Positions 1-10,935 of a stretch of DNA of 41,093 nt are shown here, one piece after another. The DNA lies in contig NAOQ01000074.1 of the NCBI GenBank assembly GCA_002751075.1, forward strand, positions 154,148-195,240. The letters are read 5' to 3'. Position 1 is the first letter of the stretch; the number at the start of each line of letters is the position of its first letter. Below the pieces are notes generated by a model, which worked only from the letters and a program-made list of their open reading frames with translations, searched no databases and was not told the origin of the DNA. Source of the DNA: Ichthyophonus hoferi (Eukaryota > Opisthokonta > Ichthyosporea > Ichthyophonida > Ichthyophonidae). The position numbers and the translations under genes are program-made.

Positions 1-1
1 C

Positions 2-670
2 TGTATTTTGAACATTACCTTTCCCTTTATTCANCGTTTCAAGGGATCAGCCGTAAGTCGCAACCAGAAATTGATTGCCGGATTTGTTGTGGCTTTTTTG
101 TCTATGGTTATTGCTGCAGGTATAGAATTTGCTCGTCGCAAGGCACCAGTCCTAGACATTTTCCTTGATAGCAATAACATTTCCAACTGTGCCGGTAATC
201 CCACTTCTAACCCCATCCCTATGAGTGACATTAGTGGTTTCATTATGTTCATTCCTTTCGCTCTGATTGGTGTTGCCGAGATTCTCATCAATCCATTGAT
301 GATTTTTTTTAGCTACGATCAAGTCCCCCCTAGAGCACGTTCTCTTGCTCAAGCCTTCAATGTCCTTTCATCTGGTGCTCTTTCCAGTGGTTTCACTACC
401 TGCATTACCCGCTTGATGGGGATATACCTTGGTGCCAATGATGATCTGAATCAAGGAGGTCATGTGGAGTACTTCTACTACCTGGGCGGTGTTATTTCCC
501 TTATTGGAATCCCGCTTGTTCTGCTGATCAGCAGGACTTACGTTCAAAAAGACTTTAACAATGCTGCAATTACTGACTTGTGTACTAGCTCCATTGCTGT
601 GAACGATACAGTGAAAAAAGTTGAACTTACAGAAGTTGCAAGCAGCAGCGTTGACAATATTATTTTGTAG
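2..670 (+). CDS. POT/SLC15 proton-coupled oligopeptide transporter, C-terminal part (5' partial)
   Basis: A C-terminal segment of a proton-dependent oligopeptide transporter (POT/PTR2, SLC15-like), a multi-pass membrane protein of the major facilitator superfamily that carries di- and tripeptides with protons. The frame is open from the window edge to TAG at 668-670, about 222 codons. Family marks seen: a hydrophobic helix after the KGSAVSRNQK stretch ending IEFARRK; then GFIMFIPFALIGVAEILINP; then FFSYDQVPPRARSLAQA, the usual last-helices signature (F-Y-D-Q-x-P-x-x-x-R-S); then NQGGHVEYFYYLGG and a final helix ending SRTYVQK. The polar loop with SNNISNC is probably extracellular. One ambiguous base (34) gives one unknown residue. 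This part has no intron, unlike its neighbours. The first exon edge lies outside the window. A possible AATAAA lies at 847-852. The subfamily cannot be told. Confidence 0.88.
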   Translation, partial: CILNITFPFIXRFKGSAVSRNQKLIAGFVVAFLSMVIAAGIEFARRKAPVLDIFLDSNNISNCAGNPTSNPIPMSDISGFIMFIPFALIGVAEILINPLMIFFSYDQVPPRARSLAQAFNVLSSGALSSGFTTCITRLMGIYLGANDDLNQGGHVEYFYYLGGVISLIGIPLVLLISRTYVQKDFNNAAITDLCTSSIAVNDTVKKVELTEVASSSVDNIIL

Positions 671-3600
671 TTTCATATAATAGGGAATATTACAGATATA
701 TTCTAGTTATGATGCATTAACTTATTTTGCCAAGTGTGCTTTAAAATATTTTCTATACCCTGTTTGAAACTTGTAGTTGGATCAGGGTAAAAACTAAATA
801 TATATTAGAATTTTCGTCATATTTGGGTTTAGTTTTTTTCTTTCAAAATAAAATAAGCAAACAAATAAATTATATATATAAAAAACTACATTAAGTCGAA
901 GTAAAAATATGTGTTGTGTGTGTATATATATTTATCTACATATTGCATAGTGCTTGTAAATTTACACTACATTGTCTTTCCCATCTGGTTGTACAGGTAT
1001 ATTATTAGGCGGTTGTCCTGAAATGCGTTTGTATTGAAAGACTGTTATTTACTATTATTTATTTTAAATACATCATGCTTTATGATTTAGTATTATTTTA
1101 TAAGCTGGATAATATAACCAGTAAGATATTATAGTAGGTACCGCTTGTTGTATTGTAAATAAATATACTCTATTTTATTGGTCAAATAATTTTACCAATT
1201 TCATCTGTACAGGTAGGTGAGTATATTTATTTATTAGGATATGATTAAATCAAGTCGTGTTTATTATATTAAATTATTTGCTTTTAGTATATACATATAT
1301 ATAATTTTATAAACTGAAAACTCATCAATAAAATTATATGATGAATATTTCTTATTTATTAGAATGTAAGTGGGTGTACAGTATTTAAATATAATAAGTA
1401 AAATTGCCTTGCTAATTTGACCTGCAAGCGAGCTTAACAGTATATTCACTAACTAGAATACAATTATATCCGGTCATATTTACTATTAATTCTTGTCACA
1501 TACAGATTGTCCTGGTATGTAATGAGATTCATTTGTAGTAACCATAATTTATTCATGATATAACTATATTCTTATCTTATTTGTCTTACCTTAACCTGAC
1601 CTCAATAAAGGTACAGGTAGGTCTCAGATGGGTTCTGAGACATGGGTTTTACTGACTCATGAATTAGTGTCAAATTAATCTAAGTAGTTTAATTTGAGTA
1701 TTGACTCAGTCTATGTGAAATTTAGAGCAGTTAGCACAGGTAATTAAGAAACTAACTATAATAATTCTTATATGATATTATTTTATAAATTAGATAATCC
1801 CGAATAAAACAATAATATATATTTCTTATTATAATATTGTCATGATAAAATTATTTCAAAAGTTCAACTATAAATGTGTTTTCCATGATTATTATCTCCA
1901 TAGTATATAAATACAGTGAAATTTTATCAAAGATATTGTATATCAAAAACTTCTCTTGTTGAAGATTAGTTTTCGCTTCTCAATGTGTCAATGCCACCAC
2001 CATAGGGTGACTTTGATGTAATGTGGTTTAGTTTAATTACCTCTTGGGTGTCAATAGAAAATATATATATTTGCTACTGTCCCTATCAACCAATAGGGAT
2101 GTTGCATTCAATTTGGTATCTGGAGGTGGACTCGAAGTGTACAATTCTTGTGCACATAATGTAAGGAATTATGGTTCTCAGGTTGGCTGAGAGGTCTCTT
2201 CTGATATCGCGAGAATTGCATCTGAGTGCGCTTGGAGACGTTGCTGATGACCATGTCACCAACTGAGTCTTTACTCCATTTCTCAATATGAGATTCCTTT
2301 CGGGTGGTCTCGCCGATTTCCCAATTGGGGTTAGAATATAGGGCGATTCCACATTCTATCTTCTATCGGAATAGAAGGATCAATCAAGGAATAGTTTTAA
2401 TGTGAGACGTTATTCTTACCCAAGCAAATGGAAAGAATGAATGTATCTTTACCAAAATAAAACAAGATAAACAAAGCTACAACAATGGTTCTGTACCATG
2501 ATTAAGATCCTAAGGCTGATAGGCGGTAAAATCTATGAGGGTACTGTGTGGCATTGGAAACTCTCGATTTTGTAGTTATGCTGAATAAAGGCTATACAGT
2601 TTCTATTCTAAATTCTCTACCTGCAACAGTTGACTGCCACACTGAACATGAGTATGATAGTTTCTACATAGTCTGAAATCAACAAAAACCACTGTGTTGT
2701 TATAACTATGCCAAATACTTTAAAATTAAAACAAAGTCACGTTGTCAAACCAATTTTTGCTCTTCTTGAGAAATGCAGGAAAACTCTGTTTTTCATGTAA
2801 CTTCACAATAATTTTTGTAGGAAACATTATTATATGTTGCAAAAAAGAACATTCATTTAATTTAAGTATTGCCTTATATATTATTATAATTAAAATGTGC
2901 ATCTGCTGTACTGAACCCTATTTGTTGTATTATGCTCATATATACTAGTAATTGAACTAGATTGTTACAATTAGGTAAGGGATAAGTTAAAGTTCTTGAG
3001 AGTTCTGCTTACATTAAACACAATTACTCTGAGTTCAGAGATGCTTCAAACTTCTTACCATGTAACTTGAAATACGAATAATATCTAAACTCCAAATTAA
3101 TGTGTTTGTAAATGGAAACTGTACAGTTATCCAATGGTTTAGTAATATCAGACTTGACTAGTTGGCTTTCTAGCGAAGTAGCTGGTATATACAGATTTTC
3201 TACTTGAGAATTAAGACACAATATCAATAAAATTGCGAAATGTAAATATATTCCGGAATTGATTTCGCTAATATGAATTCAATTCTAATATGAAATTGTA
3301 ACAGCTGCTTTATTATTGTTTGGAAACTTATTATTAGATATGCAGATTTGTGTGAAACGATAGGCCTATGTTCAAAGTTCTAATTAGTTTCTGGACAAAA
3401 ATCTATTCCATCTACCAGTTGATTGCCTACAATTTCCCATTAGACTAAATATCAGAATATGCAATAAGTACATTGAAAATTTTGACTCATACTATATAGC
3501 TATTATTTAATATTATTAGTAATTACTATTGTATCTGCAGTCGGAAAAATAGTGAGATTAATGTGGGATTAATTAGTATTAATCATTGTATAATGACTTT

Positions 3601-5751
3601 TCAACAGCAAATATCGCCTAGATTGTCCGAAACAGGTCAGGTCACGATAACTGTCAATTCCAGCTTATGTTATAGTCATTATCCTTCCATATGAGATGGA
3701 ACTAATAATTCCCAGCAAAGTTAAAATAACAGCAACATTTTTAATATTTTGATATCCTGCAAAATCACGAATCTTAGACCTGTCAAAGAGATATACACTG
3801 AGCGTGACGTACATAACGTTGATTATAGCGAGCTCCTAATCTTTAATATTTACTACTTAACCTCATGTCATAAGATGTCATAAGAACACTCAAGTTAATC
3901 TTAGACTTAATAAAAGTATTCAATTTGGTGTACAGGTTTATGTTAAGTCTTCAAAAAATAATTATGATAAGGCATCTACTAGAATATTATTAGAATGTTA
4001 TAGAACTGTAACATGCTCCGATGAAGTGGGCAGTATGATTACAAAACAGACACCAATTAAATGTGACAATAAGCTAAATATCTATAAAAATAAAGTTACG
4101 TATTATTGGCTACTAACGTTAGTAGCATTAGAGAAATGATTAACAATATTGTCCAACTTGGTTGCATAACCACAAATTTTCGAAAGAATTTTAGGTCAAT
4201 ATTTTAAATAGAACACCACATGGTATTGAGTTGAAAGATATTTTAATAAAACGTAAGGGTAATATTAAGGCCATGCATAAAGCACCAAATATCACCAATC
4301 TAGCGAGTAAAGTCGTTTCCGGAAATATTAGTTTTTATTGAACTTAGCTAATAATCTATTTATAAATCGTAACTTCATTTGTCTTTCAAAACCCTATAAA
4401 GAAAAGGAAAGAAAATAAAAACAAAAATGATGAATTTTTTAACGAAAGGCCTTTCTGGAGCCAATCATTAGTGATCATGACTACCACATATATATATGCT
4501 CCCTACTCTTTGATTTTGATTGATTAGTAACAAAAATAACAAGGTCAAAATACTATTTGGCCAATAGGAATATACAATAAAAACCAATAACCAATAGGTA
4601 TCCGTCCAGGAAGATGAGATGCACTATCCTAAACTATAAACTAGAGGGAGCAAACGTATATAAATGCAAGGCATGTCCGCATCGGCTGTTAATTGGTTAA
4701 ATCTTGATGACGAATTTACTTGTGACTATAATGCATGACTTAATTACAAGCATGCTCGTATCCGTATCATAGGAAATCGTCATAACCATTCCAACCCTAT
4801 TATTTAACAGTTTTAAGATAACTAATTAAATTAATGTTTTTATATAAATGTAATTTAAATTTAATATATATTTTAAATTTTGCAATTTTTTTAAATTTTC
4901 TTTCGTTGTATGTAGAAGGTTGCTTAAGTCTTTGAACTATCTTAACGTATATTTTATAACTAACTAGGCCTGTATCGTATCATAGGCCTAGGGTTTCTTA
5001 TATACAGAACCAATTGGCGGAATAAAGTTTAAAGCCTGGCTATATCGTTAATTCGTTGGACAAGATGAACCATACTAATTCAGCAATGGCTTTCCCAAAG
5101 TGAGGTAAAAACTTGTACATGCTAGATCGGAAAATCATAAAATAATCAAATTTTACTAAACTGCCAAAAAAATTACAATCATGTCGTTGAGTAGAAAAAA
5201 GTTACGATTGTGTCTTTGAATAGAAAAAAAATATTGACATCTTCCGGTTTGTTGAATTTCTCTTGGTTTATACTTATAATAGTTAAGTTAATTGTATTTA
5301 AACCTAATTTAACAACCCCATTTTTTAATATTACAGTGCATCCAATCAAAATGTAAACTTAAATTTTGATGAGGAGCATGAAGAACTACTAGCCTGAGCA
5401 ATAAATTAATATAATTACTACGTACACTTTCAGATCATTTTTAATGGTTGAGTCTTAAGATTCTCAATGGCTCATAGGTTTATCATAAGACCATCATAAT
5501 TATACTGTGTTAGTCATAATTATACAAAGACGACCGTACAAGGAGAAAACAAAAATCGAAATATTGTTTTTATATGTAAACAATATTCAATATTTTAAGG
5601 TATTTTCAACATATTAGTTTTTCTAATAAGTAATATTATAATTTTTGTTAAAGACTCTAGTCTTTAAACATATTTCAATTCGGAGCTCGTTTCTGTCTGT
5701 TCTGTTTTGGTTGCCGTCCAAGATAGTTAGTAAAGGTACATCAACGGGACA
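671..5751. other. Intergenic, 5 kb, no supported gene
   Basis: AT-rich DNA with many TA and ATT runs and no ORF that resembles a protein I know. ORFs here are under 90 codons, and their predicted peptides look like chance products (low complexity, no family motif). The only compositional departure is a stretch near 2086-2352, entered separately. No tRNA or rRNA consensus was seen. Confidence 0.6.
2086..2352 (-). other. Isolated higher-GC stretch with an 88-codon ORF, unrecognised
   Basis: Within very AT-rich intergenic DNA this stretch is visibly richer in G and C and looks more complex than its flanks. On the minus strand it is open for 88 codons. The peptide (contains SPYILTPIGKSARPP and TSRYQIECNIPIG) has mixed composition, with no motif I recognise and no clear splice sites. 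A perfect 7-bp hairpin (CTTCTAT, loop CGGA, ATAGAAG) lies just beside it at 2360-2377. It could be a fragment of an old mobile element, a decayed gene copy, or chance. No function is claimed. Confidence 0.2.
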
Positions 5752-6858
5752 ATGTCAGCTCGTAAGGTCCGATTCGCACCGGAACCCCCAAAACATCGTA
5801 GCCCCATTTTCCATAAGAGATCGCGTGCCATTAATAAGGAGCTATTGAAAACATACTTTCCTTTACAAAGGACTAATGGTCTACCGGTGAGTACTATAAC
5901 TTTTTTAACCTGGTATTATTGTTACTCCTTCTTTGTCTTGTCTGCTTTATCCGTGTTATTTTATTATACAGTATAGCACATTTGAATATTTTTTGCTCAT
6001 TTTTATTTTTTGGTTACAAAGTATATGTTTAGATTGCAGTTTTTTTCTCTCCCCCTTTCTCTGGTTCCGTTATGATATTTCTTTTGGGATTTTTGACTGT
6101 TTATGATATTTACGTTAGCGGTAAACTTATCCTTGTAAAAATAAAAGACATTGATGCAAACTTATCCTTGTAAAAATAAAAAACATTGATGCAAACTTTG
6201 ATAGTATGATGTAGGCTCATTATAACGTTCTTGTACTTCTATCCAAGATCGTTTGAACAGCGAGACTAACCTTTGTAATCTTGTCCATTTAGGGTGAATT
6301 GACGTTTTCTGAAATTGCCATGCTATGTCTGAAACTGGAGGACTGCAATGTCGAGAGAGGTAGGCATAATATAACCACTTTGCATTGTAGTGAAAAAGAA
6401 TGAGGGGTAGATTTTTTGGTTTTAGTTTTATATCTTTCGCTCTCAAGCCTGATGGGAAGCGCCCTCTCTATCCGACTATATGCATGCTTCTTTTGTGCTT
6501 GTCACTCAATCAAAAATTAATCATACTACAGAATGATAATATAATAGTATGATAGTATCAAGAATGCAATCTAAATTTACTCTATAAAATAAAAATAAAA
6601 ATATTCAAAAAGCGATGAAGATATGGATTACAGTTTGAAACAAATATAAAGTTAAAGTAAACAGCTGTGTAAGATGTTAATATTTTATTCCTTCTCTCTC
6701 ATGCAGTCTCTCCGGAAACAACAGACTCGGGCGCCTGCTCTTCCTCCTCCTTCAGCACTGTTGAAGAGATCTCATACGCGATGGATATTGAGCCGGTCCC
6801 ACTAACCACATCTAAACCCACTGAAGAACAGTGTGATGCAAATGATGCAAATGGTTAA
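5752..6858 (+). CDS. Unrecognised small protein, 117 aa, three exons, possible PP1-docking motif
   Basis: Exons 5752-5886, 6293-6359 and 6707-6858 (stop TAA). Donors are gtgagt and gtaggc, acceptors tttag and tgcag; phases (0, then 1) join without breaking frame, giving 117 residues. The ATG is the first in frame, with an in-frame TAA 24 bases upstream. The protein starts MSARKVRFAPEPPKHRSP, and RKVRF matches the [KR]-x(0,1)-V-x-F docking pattern used by protein phosphatase 1 regulators. A basic stretch (HKRSRAINKELLKTYFP) follows, then a likely helix (LTFSEIAMLCLKLEDCNVE), then a Ser/Thr/Glu-rich acidic tail. No signal peptide or membrane segment. I do not recognise the family. PP1 regulation is inference from one short motif. 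The gene stands alone between the POT gene and ADAT1, which converges on it. Confidence 0.62.
6123..6192 (+). repeat. 35-bp tandem duplication in intron 1 of the small gene
   Basis: Two adjacent copies (6123-6157 and 6158-6192) differ by a single base, so the duplication is young. It lies about 100 bases before the exon 2 acceptor. No known function. Confidence 0.85.
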
Positions 6859-7976
6859 GTAGTGGCGTATAAAACATAGAACTGCAGAACTGTGATAATA
6901 TTAGCTTGATTATTGCATAGTCAACTGCTTTAAATTTCGAAAATTTTAGCCGCAGTAATTTGCCTAGTCTACATACCCAACGGTTTATCGTTGATGTAGA
7001 CATGCTTTTTTTTCATTTTTGAATGTTACGCCAACTCTGATACCACTTCCACTTAGTTAGAAAATGGTATAACGATTGTCGGGTGAAGAAGGGAATGGTT
7101 TTTATATGACTATTTTAGTGTTTTTATTGTTCTCATATACATCTTAAGTGTCCTCTTTATATTGTTTGACGAGAAGCGATTCTTTTTTGTCCTCTGCCAT
7201 GTAATCATATATGGATGGCTAATTACGTTTAGATATATACATATGTTTACTAGTTCTAAGTTATAGGATACACACAGCAACATACATCACTGAGTTTATA
7301 TAATAAAACATGTATATATATGGCTAGTTAATAGTAGTTTCATATACATTCAACTATAAATACCCATCCATAATTAGATGTATATTAAACATATAGTATA
7401 GTATAGTTGTATATATTGGTTGTAAAATGTGGATGCTAATATTGACGACAGAAAGTGTATACCTATACATTGTCAAAGCTCTATCTATTGGCTTCAGTAC
7501 AGAAAAGAGGTTTGTAGAAGATTTCTTTGTTAATAAAGTTTTCTAACCAGATTATGGTGGGATCTCTCTTGTAACAACAAGCCATATCGTCTGTATATGA
7601 ACTATATACGGATTATAAATACCACATAGCCCAATTCTCAGGTGAAAAAACAATAGGTGAGAGATTCCTTTGTGGTAATACGTCACTCGTATTTTGTCTA
7701 GCATGGGTTCATTTTAACACGTATCAGATCATGGTATGGTATTCTCTAGTGTTTTTAAACATTTAAGCGTCATTTCTTTACTTTGACGTATACATCAAGA
7801 TGGTCCCAGTTAATAAGACATTCCATCAACACACAGCACAACACAATACAACGAGACAAGAAAAGACAATATAATATACAACACTACATACATTCTCATC
7901 CCCCACCCACTACATATAATAAAAATCAAAGAAAAAGATGCAAATGCCAAAATTCAGGTAGGTTGAGTGGTCCAGT
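6859..7976. other. Intergenic, no supported gene
   Basis: AT-rich DNA downstream of the small gene. It holds possible polyadenylation hexamers (AATAAA at 7302-7307 and 7532-7537) and short AT repeats. ORFs present (for example 7783-7980, rich in His, Gln and Asn) look like chance products. Confidence 0.5.
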
Positions 7977-8195
7977 ATGATTATTTACAAGTGCTTCACT
8001 CTTATTTTATTACTCCATGCCCTTCGTATCATTGGCTCAATCATGACTATGTCATATAATAACCCACAGAAGACTAATGGAGTATGCCCGAGTTTCAATG
8101 TTAAAATTGATCCGCCTTGGGAGCCACTTAATCAAAATTTCCAAGGTTGTATTTTTAAAAGCAAAATGTATTGGGTAAGTGATGTCGTGGGGTAG
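7977..8195 (+). CDS. Doubtful 72-aa ORF with hydrophobic N-terminus
   Basis: A 72-codon ORF starting MIIYKCFTLILLLHALRIIG, which could be a signal peptide or membrane anchor, followed by a polar part with two cysteines (NGVCPSFNVKIDPPWEPL, QGCIFKSKMYW). Two readings are possible. Read straight through, it stops at TAG 8193-8195, with AATAAA about 50 bases later. Or a strong gtaagt donor after the TGG codon at 8174 makes it an exon of a longer gene, but I found no convincing partner exon. It lies on the opposite strand to the probable 3' UTR of ADAT1, whose minus-strand AATAAA may be at 8006-8011. No family recognised; it may be chance. Confidence 0.22.
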   Translation: MIIYKCFTLILLLHALRIIGSIMTMSYNNPQKTNGVCPSFNVKIDPPWEPLNQNFQGCIFKSKMYWVSDVVG

Positions 8196-8348
8196 AGCCT
8201 GTCTGTATATGCATAGGTAGATATAAGGAAGGATGAGTGTGTGAATAAAAAAATGGTATATATATATATGTGTATGCATGTATGCATACACTATATGATT
8301 GATAAGTGCTTAGCTCTACAATGATCCTTGATATAATTCCATAGAATA

Positions 8349-10904
8349 TCAAAGTGGTGGCAGGGTTCGGCCATATTTTTGCTGTTCCCTTGGAGCTTGG
8401 AGCCAGTTGGAGAACACCTGCAATATAAAATAATGTTATAATACAATAGGACATGATATTATAGTGCATAGACTTGGTTGAGTAATTAAATATTAAAAAT
8501 AAACTGTGTTTCGATTGAGATATTGATAAGCAAGGGCAACAAAGAATAGAAGTACAATCAGGTTGGTTGGGAAGGGATAAATGAAAGACACAGCAGGATA
8601 TAGAGATTATGCTACAAACAAACAAGAAGAGGATATAGGAAATGACCAATATATATATATATATATATAATATATAGCACCCCAGGCGGTACTTACCGTA
8701 TCTATAAGACATGCTTTGGCCTTATCATAGCCACTGGCGGCTTTCTTATAGGATTCGTAGGTGAGGTCTGGTGTTTCTTTATCTATGGTGCCTGTGTTGC
8801 TGTGGCCCCGACCAGAGTGAATCAGGAATAATTGCACTGCAATTCATACATTCACAAAGGTAAGCTCATCCTTCCTCTACTTATAAAGTCTGATACCGCC
8901 CTATGAACCTATATATAAACAATAGCTATGAAGATATAAAGGTGATTTATCACAACGGGTATATGTGTTAAGACAGTAAAAAATTCTAAAGGATTGATTG
9001 AAATTGAGATTAATAGGATGTTCTACCAATCGATGCGAGGGAGATAGAGGAAAAACTCTCACGACTGCAAAAGGCGATGAACCTATCAATGAGCTAATAT
9101 ACATTTCCCCGACTATCCACTATGTCATACCAACATATACAGTCACTATCCAAAGCATATAAACACTCACTTGATCAACATATAATCTTATTGGACATAT
9201 ATACTTCACCATAAACTAACAGACACAATTATGTTTCGATATTTCCTTCTCTATTTAAAACAATATCACATAATATCTACCACCCCTTTCATATCTCATA
9301 AGCATAGTGCTATCATGCTCTGCATAAGCCATGCCAATCGAGAGAATGCATAATGTGATTTGTGGATCTATTGGACAAGTCACACTGATCTCGGGCCAAA
9401 AATTGGTTCATATTAAATGGTCACCTACCCATTAGTTGGTAGCACGTATTTTATATTGAGGAAGTCCACAAGGAGTGATGCGCTGCTAAGCCTTGATCTA
9501 TGTGTGATTGTAATGGATAATTTCCTCGTGTCAGGCCTGATCTTTCATAGAATAGTAACATGCCTATTCTATGATTTACATAAAAAACCCCTCTCTGTGG
9601 TTTTATGCATCCCCTCTTCCAGAGACAACTACAAAATCTATTCCTAGCCTCAGAAACATAACAAAGAAGCAATAACATTCGCCAAGCCGACATAATTGAA
9701 GAGAACACGAGAGGAAAGCATGTCATATAAGCAAGAAATCATAAAAGCTATGTATGTAGTTTGGAGAGGGGATATATAGAGCAGATCAGTCAAGGGGAGG
9801 GAGGATCATTTGATTTTACATCAAAGGGAAAGACTGTTAGAGTGGTAGAAGGACTGCATACATGGTGATTGTATAGAAAGGGTCAATACATAGGAATGAA
9901 GAGTCAGAGATGTATAATGCATGTTAGCATGGGAACATAGATATGTGTATGTTTTATTATATAGGTTAGTAGGAAGGAATGATGGTTGGAATACACTACC
10001 TTGCTTTTAACAATACATCTTCCTTTTTCGGGTTGGCGCCTTGTCTGAGGCCGTTTACTGTCACTTCTACCTGTTTTAATGGTCCAATCCAATTGATACC
10101 TTAAAGGGTTTTCACTAGAGTGAGTTTAANNNNNNNNNNNNNNNNNNNNNNNNNNNNNNNNNNNNNNNNNNNNNNNNNNNNNNNNNNNNNNNNNNNNNNN
10201 NNNNNNNNNNNNNNNNNNNNNNNNNNNNNNNNNNNNNNNNNNNNNNNNNNNNNNNNNNNNNNNNNNNNNNNNNNNNNNNNNNNNNNNNNNNNNNNNNNNN
10301 NNNNNNNNNNNNNNNNNNNNNNNNNNNNNNNNNNNNNNNNNNNNNNNNNNNNNNNNNNNNNNNNNNNNNNNNNNNNNNNNNNNNNNNNNNNNNNNNNNNN
10401 NNNNNNNNNNNNNNNNNNNNNNNNNNNNNNNNNNNNNNNNNNNNNNNNNNNNNNNNNNNNNNNNNNNNNNNNNNNNNNNNNNNNNNNNNNNNNNNNNNNN
10501 NNNNNNNNNNNNNNNNNNNNNNNNNNNNNNNNNNNNNNNNNNNNNNNNNNNNNNNNNNNNNNNNNNNNNNNNNNNNNNNNNNNNNNNNNNNNNNNNNNNN
10601 NNNNNNNNNNNNNNNNNNNNNNNNNNNNNNNGTCACTTCTACCTGTTTTAATGGTCCAATCCAATTGATACCTTAAAGGGTTTTCACTAGAGTGAGTTTA
10701 ACATTGCTAAATATGGAAGGTATTTATGAGTAGGAACTAGGTACTAATAGGGTAGACTAATGAAAATGAAGGTTCATTTAGTGGCGTAGAGAAGGTAAAT
10801 ATAGCTGTATAATAATAATAGTAATAATAATAGTAATAAGAATAGTAGTCATAATAATAATGATAATAATAATCACAGTAATAAGAATAATAATAATGGT
10901 AATA

Positions 10905-10935
<31 letters not shown>

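Noticed and set aside
9419-9480. Alternative small ADAT1 exon between exons 10 and 12
   Set aside because: It ends in the wrong phase for exon 12 and shows no match to the family; 9027-9064 fits both phases.
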